Part shown: positions 1 through 10,838 of the stretch, one piece after another | Numbering within the stretch: position 1 is the first letter of the stretch | Layout of the letters: each line of letters begins with the position of its first letter | The notes under the pieces: generated by a model | Told to the model about the DNA's origin: nothing | Seen by the model: only the letters and a program-made list of their open reading frames with translations | The model's database searches: none | Made by a program: the position numbers and the translations under genes | Assembly (NCBI GenBank): GCA_033964015.1 | Contig: CM066912.1 | Location: 18,835,073-18,899,072, forward strand | DNA: 64,000 nucleotides | Direction of reading: 5' to 3' | Origin: Scolanthus callimorphus | Lineage: Eukaryota > Cnidaria > Anthozoa > Actiniaria > Edwardsiidae

Positions 1-1
1 C

Positions 2-1339
2 AATTCTGGCAATAAAGACATAGTAAACAAAGTGCGCCACATTGGGAATAAATTCTTGAATGCAGTTGAAATCAGTGCGCAAGAAGCAGTTTATCTTGTA
101 TTGCAGATGCCTTTAAGGAGATCATCAAGAGATTTCCAATTTATCAATACATCAAATCCAGATGACAGAACATTTTTGGTAAAAACTCTCGATAAAATCA
201 AGGATTTACCTGACCACTCTACGGATATTGAGTCTGATAATATTATCAAACGATACCAAAGACGGCCAATCAAACTACAGAATATTACCTTAGCTGAATT
301 TGTTGCTTGGTTTAACTGTGTTAAAGACTCAAAAGCACCTCATGCTGGGCCTTCATCTGACCTACCTGAATCTGATTTTGATGACAACCTTGATGATGAC
401 CCAGAAGAAAACCATGAATGTGCTGATGACATCCAAGAGTTTACAATGAGAGGTGGAATGAAGGTTGTTAAAAGACGGAAAGCCAGAATTATAAGATCTG
501 TTAGATTTAACAAGGATAAGGACCCAGAGAATTACTACAGAGAACAACTCATGCTTTATTTTCCCTGGAGAAATGAACAAAAAGATATCATTGGTAACTG
601 CCAGACATACCAAGAGAGGTTTAATCAGGTTGAAACAATGATAGTTCAAAACAAAGAGCACTATGAATGCCATAGTGATGTTCTTGACAAAGCTATTGAA
701 GACATAAATAATGACAAAGTATCTCAGCCAGTAGCTCCTAACACGCAACATATTGATGATCAAGATATGACCAATAAATCAAAGCCAAGTGAGCTGTTTG
801 GATGTTTTGATCCAGGTGCTAACAAGCAACATAGTCAGTATGATCTATATGATGACATGGGAATATTGCCCAGGTGTAATGATGATGAAGAACTAGTACA
901 GAAGCGCTTGCAAGACAGTGACTATAGACAGCTTGTGCGTTCTTTAAACATAAAGCAGAGAGAATTTTTCTACCATGTTTTACATTATATTAAAACTAAA
1001 GATGATCCCCTCAGATTATTCTTAAGTGGAGGAGCTGGAGTTGGGAAGAGTACTGTTACAAATGCACTTTATGAAGCACTCCAGAGATATTTGAATAGCA
1101 CACCTGGCCAAAACCCAGATGAAGTTAAAGTACTTAAAGTTGCCCCTACTGGGAAAGCAGCATTCAATATTAAAGGCAATACTATACATTCTGCCTTTAA
1201 AATTCCAGCCAACAGAGGTTTTGAGTATTGCTCATTAGATGCTGACCGACTAAACACAATACGTACCCAGCTAAGAAAGCTGAAAATTCTTTTTATTGAT
1301 GAAATTTTAATGGTTGGAAGTTGGATGTTCAATTTCTGA
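2..1339 (+). pseudogene. Helitron helicase, first part (Rep-distal region plus Pif1 motifs I to II), frameshifted
   Basis: The frame is open from the window edge, so the N-terminal Rep (HUH) part lies outside. It starts with the Helitron-specific linker (GNKFLNAVEISAQEAVYLVL) found between Rep and helicase. An acidic low-complexity stretch follows near residues 110-130, then the Pif1-family helicase core: Walker A (GGAGVGKST, about nt 1027-1056), motif Ia (APTGKAAFNIKG) and Walker B (FIDEI) near nt 1290. The frame stops at 1339, just after motif II, and the helicase resumes in another frame from about 1324, so one base was gained or lost near 1325-1340. In the family this protein drives rolling-circle transposition. 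This copy would be inactive unless the frameshift is a sequencing error. Identity as Helitron is secure; family assignment within Helitrons is not. Confidence 0.9.
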
Positions 1340-3081
1340 ATTTGCGTCTGCAACAAATCATGGGAACAACCAATGAATTTGGAGGTGTCAGTGTGATATC
1401 AGTTGGAGATTTATTCCAGCTAAAACCTGTCTTTGACAAGTGGATATTTGAAAGTCGCCCAGACAGCTATGGTGCCCTAGCAACAAATATCTGGCAAGAG
1501 CTCTTTACGTCATTTGAGCTTACTGAAATCATGAGACAGAAAGAGGATGCTTCCTTTGCAGAATTATTGAATCGATTAAGAGAGGGGAATCACACTCAAT
1601 CAGACATTCGCTTACTAAAAACACGGCTACTTACAATAAAACCTGATGATCCACATTATCCAATAAATACAACTCATATGTTTGCAACCAATCAGCAGGT
1701 GAAAAAACACAATGATACAGTCTTTCATTCTACACAAACAGACAAAGCCGAAGTTAAATGTATTGATTTGGTTGTTGGAGATATTTCTGATGAACTTAAA
1801 CAGAGCATAAAACAAAAAATTCCTGATGATCCCACTAAAACAATGGGTTTGTACAGTAAAATTTCAATAGCAGAGGGAGCTAAATATGATTTGACAACAA
1901 ATGTCAACGTTGTGGATGGCATGACCAATGGGACGGAATGCATAATTGAAAGAATAGACTACAGGGTTCAAAATTCTGCAAGGCCAAGTATAATCTGGGT
2001 TGCATTTCCTGACAAAGGCATTGGTTATAACCACCGCAGAGAATATGCTCACTTGTACAATAATACCATAGAGAAGAATTGGACCCCAATTCTAGAAATC
2101 ACTAGGCAGTTCAAAATATCAAAGAGACACCAAGCTCATATTCTTCGTAGACAATTCCCCTTGAGAGCAGCTGCTGCAAAAACTATTCATCGCTGTCAGG
2201 GTGACACACTGGATGAAGCAGTGGTAGATTTGCCTTCTTGTAGCAGAGAACATATGCATTATGTTGGTCTTAGTAGGCTAAGAAATAGTTCAAAATTACA
2301 CATATTGAACTTGAATGAGAAGAAAATATGTGTCAGTACAAAGGTTCAAGAAGAAATGGCAAGACTCAGAGCTGGAATGCTAGTTCCATGCCTACCATGT
2401 TTGTACAACACTAAAGATAATTGCATTAAGATTATCTTTCATAATGTAAGATCCCTGCACCTTCATTTTGATGATGTCAAATGTGATTATAATGTTCAAG
2501 CTGCTGAGGTCAATATTTTTGTGGAAACTGCTTTGTGTTCATCTGACAATGACATCATTTATCATCTTGATGGTTTCACACTGTTTAGAAATGACAGTAG
2601 CCCTGCAAATGGTAACAGTAGACCACCTTATGGGACTGCTTTTTATATAAGTGACAAATTACAGTTAAGCCACCAACCATTTAGAGCAAACTGTAATGCT
2701 GTTGAATTGACTGTTTCCGTGTTGTCTTCAAATTTGCATATAGTAGGCATCTATCGCTCAAAAAGCAAGGTAAATCTAAAAAATCTTATTAATGCTTTAA
2801 ACCATGTACTTGATCATGTCATTCCTGATCACAGCACTCCGACAGTCATAATGGGAGACTTCAATGTCAATCTTCTTGAAGTATCTTCTGATACTAACGC
2901 TTTGACTAGATGCTTAGTAGAACAAAGAGGCTATACTCAGTTAATTAATCAGTTTACAACAGATTACCATTCACTGCTTGACCATATCTACACTAATATA
3001 CCACACAGAGTACAATCTTCTGGTGTCTTAGAATCTTATTTTAGTGACCATAAGCCTATATATGTCTCCTTCTATGTATAA
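1321..3081 (+). pseudogene. Helitron helicase, second part, fused to an EEP-type endonuclease
   Basis: Continuation of the helicase after the frameshift; the true reading begins near 1324 and not at a start codon. Visible motifs are GDLFQLKPV (motif III), ELTEIMRQ (motif IV), AAAAKTIHRCQGDTL (motif V region) and HYVGLSRLRN (motif VI). From about nt 2420 an endonuclease/exonuclease/phosphatase domain follows with its catalytic signature in order: FHNVRSL, a VETAL glutamate, GIYRS, MGDFNVN, LLDHIYTN and SDHKPIY. The endonuclease looks complete, with all expected Asp, Asn, Glu and His residues. Helicase plus C-terminal EEP endonuclease in one protein is the arrangement of Helentron/Helitron2-type elements. 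An AATAAA at 3120-3125, 39 nt after the stop, may be its polyadenylation signal. Confidence 0.9.
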
Positions 3082-3890
3082 AGCACTTGTTTTGCAAGAA
3101 TGTGTAGATCCCATAATTTAATAAAACCATTCTCTAAAAAAGTGGACTGCCATGGAGTGCAGGAGAATGAGGCAAAACAATGGAATAGAATAATGCCATG
3201 AATAACATAGTAAATTGTTGTTCTCATTACTTATATTGAGTTTTTAATTGCATAACTTCATACTAGTCTAATACTCTAAGATTCTACAAATTCTACAAAG
3301 AAAGAACTCTACACATATTTCAAGTAGTTTACAATATTCACGTCTGCATTATACCAGATCTACTGCACTGAGTATCATGTGTAAAATCTAAAACAACACA
3401 AACTGCCCATGTTGTAAAAACTACAACAGTAGCAATACTCTTTCTTAATTCCGTACAGTATGTTCCTGCTGTATTTTGAATGTTTGGGGAGGGGGATGGG
3501 AGTTTGACACAACCAGATATAGGTAAGTTTATTATTATCTCCGCAATTATATTCACAAATAAAAGTAACAGCTAGCTTGGTGATGTCATACCATAAAATA
3601 TCTAAAATAGGCCCCAACAGGGCTAGTGTTGTGAGGCAATTTGTTTTTAGAATACAAATTCCATTGGGATTAAGTAGTCAAAGTTGCCCTGGGGGCTATC
3701 GGGAGCTTATTATTGGATGGTGATGGTGTGTTTTTTTTTTTGGGGGGGGGGGGGAGGGGGGAATGCAAAAAAAAAAAAGAAAATGTTTGATAATCTTTTC
3801 TTTGAGTGCAAAAAATATTTATTCATATTCAGGAGACTTTTGTACATACTTTACATATTATTCCAAGCCAGCCGGTTTAAATTCGACTCC
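3082..3890. other. Helitron 3' flank; mixed homopolymer block
   Basis: No gene is seen. An AATAAA lies at 3120-3125. At about 3731-3779 runs of T, G and A follow each other, which can derail sequencing or assembly. The Helitron 3' terminus (CTRR with a hairpin) was not located with confidence. Confidence 0.5.
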
Positions 3891-4925
3891 TTTGTTGTTT
3901 CTAATTTAAGGTTCTCCATTCCTGAGAAGTGGCATACACAACAACTAAAGAGCAAAGCACATCCAATTGGTCTACACAACAACAAGAGAGCAGGGCACAC
4001 TTGTTAGATGGAGGTGACAACTCCAGGATCAAAACACAAAATGACTAATGCCACTGTTTAAGAACTCCGGGTTGCAATTAGCAGAATCAGCTCATCCATT
4101 CCTCTAAAACATTGTCTACACAACAAATGAAAAGTAGATGACAATATTGATGCCTTGTGGGAGCGCCTCTTATTATAAATACATGTATACCCAGGATTAA
4201 AGCACAAAAATACTACAGGAAGCCAAACTCAATACATAGCTACAAATTCTGGAGTCTGTCTGGCCACTACAGCCATGCTACTTGAGAATTAAACTGTATT
4301 GAACTCAATTGCCAAGATCAGCTTATATTCATTCTACAAAGAAATTGTCTACAACACAACTGAAAAGCAAAGCAAATGGCAGTATTGATGACTACAACTA
4401 TAATACATGAAAAAAAGGATAAAAATGCTACAAGAAACTAAACCCATACCGATGCAAGTACACATTGTAGGTAGTCTGATTGGCCACAATGACTACTCTG
4501 CGGTGACTATGCCACTATTTGTGAACAAAACTTTACTCCTGAATGGCAGCACGAAATGAATGGCAGTTTGTTGTAAATCTTCACAATAATGTACAGTAAT
4601 TACAAAGCCACTATAATGTCACCAGCATATGCTGCCTATTATCGGAACTGCTATATTTCCCATTTCCGATTTTAGGCATGGTATAGTCACCAGCAGGAAA
4701 AGAACACAAAAATGCTACAAGACTACAAGAAACAAACCCCATGCCAATACAACTTCAAATTCTACGGTCTGATTGAACACTATGGCCTGCTCTGCAATGA
4801 CTATGCCACTATTTGGGAACAAAACTTTACTCTAAATAGTATTCTGAATGCCATGAAATGAATGGCAGTTTGATGAAAAACTCAGCAATAATATACGGTA
4901 CACATAAAGCCGTTGTAATGTTAAC
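3890..4925. repeat. Degenerate tandem repeat array, units about 220-295 bp
   Basis: Diverged blocks recur in the same order. GACTATGCCACTATTT with the following AACAAAACTTTACT occurs at about 4505 and again at about 4799. ATGAATGGCAGTTTG follows both. TCTGxCTGGCCAC-like blocks lie near 4256 and 4476. A GTCTACxCAACAxxTGAAAAG block occurs near 4110 and 4348. Unit length drifts through indels. It may be the tandem tail of the Helitron just upstream or an independent satellite. Confidence 0.6.
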
Positions 4926-5394
4926 ATACTGACAACACATACTTTTGTCAAAAACGTAAGTTGCATAATAGACTATTCCAGCTATAATAAACGTGTACGC
5001 TGCATGTTGGTGGTTTTTTTTTACATTTCTCGAACCAACTGTCTTGTATGCGTCTCATACATCCTGGCAGTTGTGTTAGATTCCAAAGGCACCACTCAAG
5101 AAATGAGAGCATGCGCTTATAGCTGGAATCATTGCAACCATTGACAATAATTGTATACTACGTATAGTAAACAATATTAATAGAAACATGATATAATGTG
5201 AACATTCCACAACTAGTTGTAATTCCTGCTGAACAATTTGTCAAATACAATATTTATTAACTAAAAAGAAACTCTTTTGTGGCATACAAGTTAAAACTTC
5301 TATCCAAAAATTCGGTTCAAAAAGTGCTACAAGTACAGAACATACGTGTAACATTTTCCAGAAATGCATGCATAACATTTGATATGGCTCTGGG
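4926..5394. other. AT-rich flank of the Penelope-like fragment, no gene
   Basis: No reading frame or RNA motif was recognised. The part next to 5395 may include the 3' UTR of the minus-strand Penelope-like element. Confidence 0.4.
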
Positions 5395-5980
5395 CTACGC
5401 CACATCGACGTTTAAAGCCACGAGTTGGCCTACGGCATGCCTTTGATTCCTCACATCATTGCGATGCTGGCAAAAGCGCGTAGAAAGCATTTGACCGGTT
5501 TGTCCTATATAGATCATGCGGCAAAGGGAGCAAGTAATACAATATATGACGTTGGCGGTGGTGCAATCAAAGTGATCTGTGATGTTGAAAGACTCGCCGT
5601 TAGGGCCGATGATCCGGGTGGTGGAAACGACATGATCACACGTTGTGCATTTTGATCTAGTACATTTGAAAGTGCCGGGTTGTAGACCGCCAGGTGTGAG
5701 AACGCCTCTAACAAGAGAATTGCGCAAGTTTCGGTCCCGCTTAAAAGAGAACAAAGGCGGCTTGGGGGAAATTGCGGCTGTTTCCGGGTCCCTTTGTAGG
5801 ATCTTAAAGTTCCTGGACACAAAATGCTTGATTGCTAGGTTAGTAGGATGAAAAGTAAGGGGGAAGGGAATCCTATCCTCTAGAGTGGGTTCTGATGGCT
5901 GCAAGGCTGTGGTTCTGTCGATCGAACGGGCGCGGCTAAGGGCGTTAGCGACGACATTGTCAGGGTAACCACGATTTCGG
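5395..5980 (-). pseudogene. Penelope-like element fragment with GIY-YIG endonuclease domain
   Basis: The minus-strand open frame runs 6039 to 5395 (214 codons). Its first 20 or so residues are antisense to the neighbouring BEL/Pao element, so the Penelope part begins near RNRGYPDNVV (about nt 5980). Then come the linker of Penelope-like reverse transcriptases, a Cys-rich knuckle (CTRSKCTTC, residues 126-134) and the endonuclease core: VIYCITC (164-170), IYIGQTG (176-182), the arginine of STRF (188) and QHR (191-193). The usual C-terminal part of the GIY-YIG fold, with its catalytic glutamate, is missing before the stop, and the reverse transcriptase is absent. This is a 5'-truncated, damaged copy. 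GIY-YIG next to a CX4CX2C-like knuckle is characteristic of Penelope-like elements. Confidence 0.85.
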
Positions 5981-6275
5981 AAAACTCCGAACTTAACAAA
6001 GACGCAAAGTTTCCAATATTGCTCCCGAAAACAGACCATCTTACTACTCTAATAGTAGAAGCCATACATCACAGAGTAATGCACGGAGGTGTGGCACAGA
6101 CACTAACCGAAATTAGCAACAATTTTGGATACCCCAAGGAAGACAAGCAATCGCGAAAATCATATCTAAATGTCTAATATGTAAGAAAACGGAAGGACGA
6201 GCATTCTCTTCTCTTTCGACTCCACCTCTCCCCAAACCAAGAGTCACACAATCTCACGCATTCCAGTTTGTCGGA
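5981..6275 (+). pseudogene. BEL/Pao retrotransposon, zinc-binding start of integrase (broken)
   Basis: The plus strand reads KFPILLPKTDHLTTL and then HHRVMHGGVAQTLTEI, the typical entry to the BEL/Pao H2C2 integrase zinc finger. The second half (the Cys pair in KCLICKK) is in another frame, so one base was gained or lost near 6118-6125. The upstream protease, reverse transcriptase and RNase H are absent. The left edge is where the Penelope-like fragment abuts, near 5975-5985. Confidence 0.8.
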
Positions 6276-6878
6276 GTGGATTACGCGGGACCATTATATG
6301 TTCGCCATCAAGTCAATCGATCATCCAAGGTGTACATATGCCTCTTCACATGCGCCTGTACCAGAGCACTCCACCTGGAAATTGCAGAAGACATGACCAC
6401 CAAAGCATTTCTCGCAAGTTTCAGACGATTTATTAGCAGACGTGATATTCCGGAATCTATTCTATCAGACAGCGCGAAAACCTTCAAAGCCGGAGCCAAG
6501 ACACTCAAAAGTATTGCAACCCAGTTAATTGAAACACCAGAGTCACAGAAATTCCTGAGCGACCATGGCATAAAGTGGCATTTCATACCAGAAGCAGCAC
6601 CCTGGTGGGGAGGATTCTACGAAAGAATGCTCGGACTCGTAAAACGACCTCTCAAGAAAGTAATCGGAAGAGCATGCTTGAACGTGATTGAATTTGGCAC
6701 TGTCCTAACCGAAGTAGAAGCAGTCCTTAACAGCCGTCCTCTCACCTACACATATGTGGACATAAAGGACGAAACACCTTTAACCCCCGCACATTTTCTA
6801 TGCGGTCATCGATTGCTGTCACTACCTGATCAACAAAATACAGATGAAGATCCAGACTATGGCAACAAGCCGAACTAA
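6276..6878 (+). pseudogene. BEL/Pao retrotransposon integrase core (DDE)
   Basis: An open stretch of about 200 codons carries the integrase catalytic core. VDYAGPL carries the first Asp (the frame continues from upstream, so the apparent start Met is not real). LSDSAKTFKAG carries the second Asp. APWWGGFYERMLGLVKRPL carries the Glu within the WWGGFYERM signature typical of BEL/Pao. LNSRPLTY and TPLTPAHFL follow, also family-typical. The frame ends early at 6878, and the next domain is in a different frame. With the upstream frameshift this makes at least two breaks, so the copy is dead. Confidence 0.9.
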
Positions 6879-7285
6879 GCAAAAGAGCCAAGTATCATGA
6901 AATGTTGATGCGCTCATTCTGGAAAAGATGGCAACAAGAATATCTGACAGGATTACGCGAACAACACTGCGCAAAGAAAAATGTTGCAAATTACACTGTA
7001 TCCAAAGGGGATGTGGTCCTTATTCATGATCACATCCTCAAACGCAATCAATGGAAAATGGGAGTTGTGACCGATCTGTATCCGGGCAAAGACAATCACG
7101 TGAGATCGGTAACTTTGCGGACAAGTTCAGGTCAACTACTGAACAGACCGATCGAGAAGTTATATCCCATGGAAATCTCGGAAGAAGGTACACAAAATAC
7201 TATCACCATCACTAATGAGCGAGATCGACCTGTACGTCTTGCTGCTGCAAAGGCAGCACAGAGGATTAGAGAACAATCACAATAA
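6874..7285 (+). pseudogene. BEL/Pao integrase C-terminal domain (DUF5641-like)
   Basis: The frame is shifted relative to the integrase core. It includes RSFWKRWQQEYLTGLRE, then GDVVLIHDHILKRNQWKMG, then RSVTLRTSSGQLLNRPIEKL, the order of the domain that closes BEL/Pao polyproteins. It ends at 7285 about 105 nt before the LTR-like sequence. The frame extends upstream of the first Met to about 6874, so the break with the integrase core lies near 6860-6874. Confidence 0.85.
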
Positions 7286-7381
7286 TTGAACACTAAATAC
7301 TTTAACTCAGTAAACTGAAAACTAAGACAAAACCCTTTTTTAACCTTTTTTAACTGATTGTAAACTCAGTTCAATTTAGTT

Positions 7382-7517
7382 GGGCCCGGAGAATGTCACG
7401 AAATCATGTCAACCTTGTCACGCATGACGTCATAATGCTTAATTGTACTTAACTAGTTCTGAACATGGAGTAAAAGGAAATACCCGTGAACCAGGTTTGC
7501 TCTCATAAATTACAACA
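7382..7517 (+). repeat. Putative polypurine tract and short 3' LTR of the BEL/Pao copy
   Basis: A purine-rich GGGCCCGGAGAA lies at 7382-7393, followed immediately by TGTCACGAAATC, a canonical TG start for an LTR. The right end is uncertain: a TACAACA at 7511-7517 would give only about 124 bp, short for this superfamily. The LTR may be truncated. No matching 5' LTR is in the window. Confidence 0.45.
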
Positions 7518-8122
7518 TGTTAAGAGCAATCGCTTTAAATCCAATTCACTTAACTTTAGAAGCACCGTTTCGTTTGGGCATAAAACCAGAAAAACACAGA
7601 AATTTATGGCATCCCGCACTTGGTAAATTTAACCTTAAAATTGGATGTTTTGTATCAAAAGATACAAAACATAATGACCATTATATTCGTGTTGGTATTG
7701 AAGTGATTTTAATATTACAACAATGATGTTATTAACATTGTGGTCGCAAATTATAGAAGCGAGCAAAGCAATTAAATTGTGACTCACCCTACATTTGCCC
7801 CTAGGGAACATACTGTTGGAAGATAACGTATTCCTCTGAGACATGGTAGTGTTGTTATTAAAATAGATCAAACGAAGCATTACTCCTCTTATTGTCATTT
7901 GGCAAGGTAACATTACCCCCCTTTCCAGTGAGTGCCCTGATCATTAGCATTTCACAACAACAGGTATGAAACCTGCGGCCATGGAGAGAGCGCAGTTGTT
8001 CGCAAAAGAAAATTAGAATTCGCGGCAATGAAACATTCAAGTTAAACCTGTATAATAGCTTTCAAAAACATTCAGTTTAATTCCGTGATATCTCTTTTGA
8101 TAGAAGCAATTGCTCTTAACAT
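7517..8122. repeat. Possible small inverted-repeat element
   Basis: ATGTTAAGAGCAAT at the left edge is matched by its reverse complement ATTGCTCTTAACAT at the right edge, extendable to about 19 nt with one mismatch. No coding content is seen between. It abuts the proposed LTR end, so the element may have inserted there. The ends are short and target duplications are unclear. Confidence 0.3.
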
Positions 8123-9265
8123 ATAGTTTGACACGTATCTAGGTAAATGTCCCTAAAATTCATAGGTTGAAATGCTTTTATTACTGCGCAGGAAATTTTA
8201 ACATTCATACCTCGCTAATACATTTCTGACCTACAAATTTTCTGAAACTTGGCCAGATGAAAGTTCAAGTCTTCTAATGAGCATCGCCAAGATTTAAGCC
8301 GAAACTATCTGCAAGATTTTTTTATGAGAGGGCATTAAAAACTATGGCCCGGTCGTCTTTGTATTTAAGAATTGTGACTTAGATGAAAAAGATTGAAAAG
8401 ATCGGATAATTCGCAGCTAATCTAGGGTCATTTGTGCTTGATTTACAAAAAGAATTACTGGAATCGGCAAAAAAACGCAAAAGTTATAGCCCGATATGTA
8501 TAACCTGGTAGTTCAGCTCTGGACACAGATGAATGCACAAACCATTTCGAACGAGTCACCTTAAGATTATCGTAGTCACGAAATAATTCATAGTGCGTGA
8601 CAGTCACTAATGCGCGACTGTCACGCTATCATATTACTTCAATTCATTAGACCCCCTATAGGGGGAGGTGTGTCACTGAACTCAGTCATTTTTTTGAGCT
8701 TCGAGGGGAACATCGCGTAGTCGGTCGAGGGATAAGCGATGATCCTTTATCCATAGATTCAAATAACGGGCATCTAAGACAAAATCTTGCCTTAGATGGT
8801 TCCACAGTTAAAGGCATGACAATAAAGGGAGGGGCCTCTTCAACCGATCCCCAATTTTTGTAAGACCCATTGCCAGGCGTTTTGAAATATCTTGTGACCT
8901 GAACTCTGTAAAATACAAGATGGTCGACAACCTTCTAAGGCTCAAGAGAAGAGAGCATTACACCAACTCAGCACACCAACTCATGTTAATGCCTGTCTCT
9001 CACTTGCTTTCAAAATGGCGGCTCAAAAACCATAGGGGGTGGTTTATATCGAGAACTTTGAATCTTAAACATTCATTTCTTATTTAGAATTGTTGTTCGG
9101 CAAAAGATAAACAAATTCCGGTGTACATCCCCATGGCAACGTGGAATGTGACCTTTGAACTCCAAAGAAAGGAAGTTTTAAAAACTGCCTCGCGAGGAAA
9201 GGAAAGACAAAAAATTTAAGGATATCAAGACGTTATGTAATTATTGCTAAGACAGGTATCACTGG
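8123..9265. other. No gene seen; one strong hairpin at 8595-8626
   Basis: AT-rich sequence without recognisable coding potential. GCGTGACAGTC at 8595-8605 pairs perfectly with GACTGTCACGC at 8616-8626 across a 10-nt loop. CCCCCTATAGGGGG near 8651 is a short palindrome. Confidence 0.5.
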
Positions 9266-9379
9266 TCCAACTAGATATGATGTCCATTTAATCAGGAAGC
9301 CTATTTTTGGACATTCTGAAATATGATATCTGCTAATAACTTCGTAAATGAAAACATTATGCACGATATCTAGTTGGAC
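9266..9379. repeat. Short inverted repeat, 14-nt arms
   Basis: GTCCAACTAGATAT at 9266-9279 is repeated as its exact reverse complement at 9366-9379, 86 nt apart. It could be the remnant of a miniature inverted-repeat element. No coding content. Confidence 0.4.
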
Positions 9380-10145
9380 TGATAAACTTGAAGGTATGTC
9401 CTATTACTTCATTTAGTTTAATTGCAGGTTTGTTTGTATTTTCCTCTCCTCGTCAAGCTTTGAATCGAATTTTTTTTAAACAGGGGTCAAAGGTCGGGCT
9501 TTTGTTTCTATGGTAACAGTAACTTATTAAATTATCAAGGACGTTAAGGTCTTCAATATTGTCAGGAAATTGGAAGGATAAGTTGGACGTATGTTAACTT
9601 AGAACGAATCGAATGCTAAACAGGGCGTGGTCCCTTTGACCTAGGCATTAAAGTGCATGAGAAGGTAAAGAGCATCGTTTCTGTTTTCGTTCGACTAAGC
9701 GTCTCTTTGTTTTTGAAAATGAGCACCATATCACCAGCATAAATGATGTTGTAACATACTGATGTTCCCATGGTTGTCTGCCTCGAGGGCTGATCTCTGT
9801 TGGTCATCTCAGTTGGGATGTGATAACTATATTTTGCTCCAGGTATGCCAGCTCAGTCAGGACTCTATGAACTGCGTCGAAGTAGATATAGTAGACGGTA
9901 TAGGTACAATGACTCAATCTCTCCTTGTCTGCAACTGGTTTCTACAGGAAAAGACTGTAGATGGAATTAAGCAAGACTACAAGAATATCCCATGCGGCGT
10001 CCCTTGTATTTTCTGTTATACACACGAGCCTTAGGCTTTAGTGTCAATAGAAGGCGGTTACCGGCGGTGTATCGCCGTCTACTTCGCCACAAAGCTGACC
10101 GCCGTCTATTTTAGGTTACAATGCAATGCGAATGATTTTAGAGAA
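9380..10145. other. No gene recognised
   Basis: Short open frames occur on both strands but show no recognisable domain or splice structure. Confidence 0.4.
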
Positions 10146-10362
10146 TTTATATTCATGACAAAAATGTAAATGTAAATGTGTGAGACCGACTCCCAGACTT
10201 GCAGCTCGAAAGCTGAATTGCGCTTGAGTCTCAACGGCGCCACTGGCAGCCAAGCGGTCATAAGCACAGACACTGAGGGTGGTCACTGCCAGAGGGTTTG
10301 TTACGTCCCCAGTGGTTCTTTAACGCCCCCCCTGATACTGGTCAGAGTAGAAAGGCGAGACG

Positions 10363-10394
<32 letters not shown>

Positions 10395-10534
10395 TGAAAC
10401 ACAGTAGAACAATGTTCAACCCACAATATGAACTTATTTCGACTGAGACCAGAACAGAAAGAAAATTTCCTCTGTCCCGGCCAGGAGTCGAACCCGGACC
10501 ACAGCGGTAACACTGAGCCAACCGTGCTTCCCGC
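10146..10534 (-). mobile_element. tRNA-derived SINE
   Basis: Read on the minus strand, the 5' end carries an A-box-like TGGCTCAGTGTTACC and a B box GGGTTCGACTCC about 30 nt apart, which is a tRNA-like RNA polymerase III promoter. A body of roughly 300 bp follows. It contains TCGGATGAGAC, ATAAACCGAGGTCC and GTTAAAGAACC, blocks resembling conserved central domains of metazoan SINEs. The 3' end is a short ACATTTACATTT repeat. It encodes no protein and would depend on a LINE. Open frames inside it are not genes. Confidence 0.75.
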
Positions 10535-10706
10535 CTATCGCAACATTGAATTTAGCAGGTGCTCAGCAATGCATCAGTGCTAAGTCGTTTGAAATTGCGT
10601 CGTTATACAAATATTGCATAATTTTGGACAATTCCACGATTAATAAGCTCGTGTTTTTGCCTTGCCAAAATAGGTAGTATAGCACTAAAAATCAGAATTT
10701 TGGCTT

Positions 10707-10838
10707 ATCTCCAGTGTAATAACCTGTGAGTGCGCACGAACTGCGTCGCAAAGCTTCCTTTGTTTGGTAGAACGAATCAGGATGAATTAAGAACTGAACA
10801 CAAAGGTGTCCTCTGGGAGTGGTTATTACACCGGAGTT
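10707..10838. mobile_element. MITE family 1, copy 1
   Basis: Terminal inverted repeats ATCTCCAGTGTAATAACC and GGTTATTACACCGGAGT bound 132 bp. A second copy with the same ends and the interior CTTTGTTTGGTAGAA and ACACAAAGGTGTCCTC lies at 44718-44854. Confidence 0.7.

Noticed and set aside
362..763. 133-codon minus-strand frame
   Set aside because: Antisense to the Helitron helicase, which has clear motifs on the plus strand.
5425..5851. Plus-strand frames of 68-76 codons over the Penelope-like fragment
   Set aside because: Antisense to the GIY-YIG coding frame, which carries recognisable motifs.
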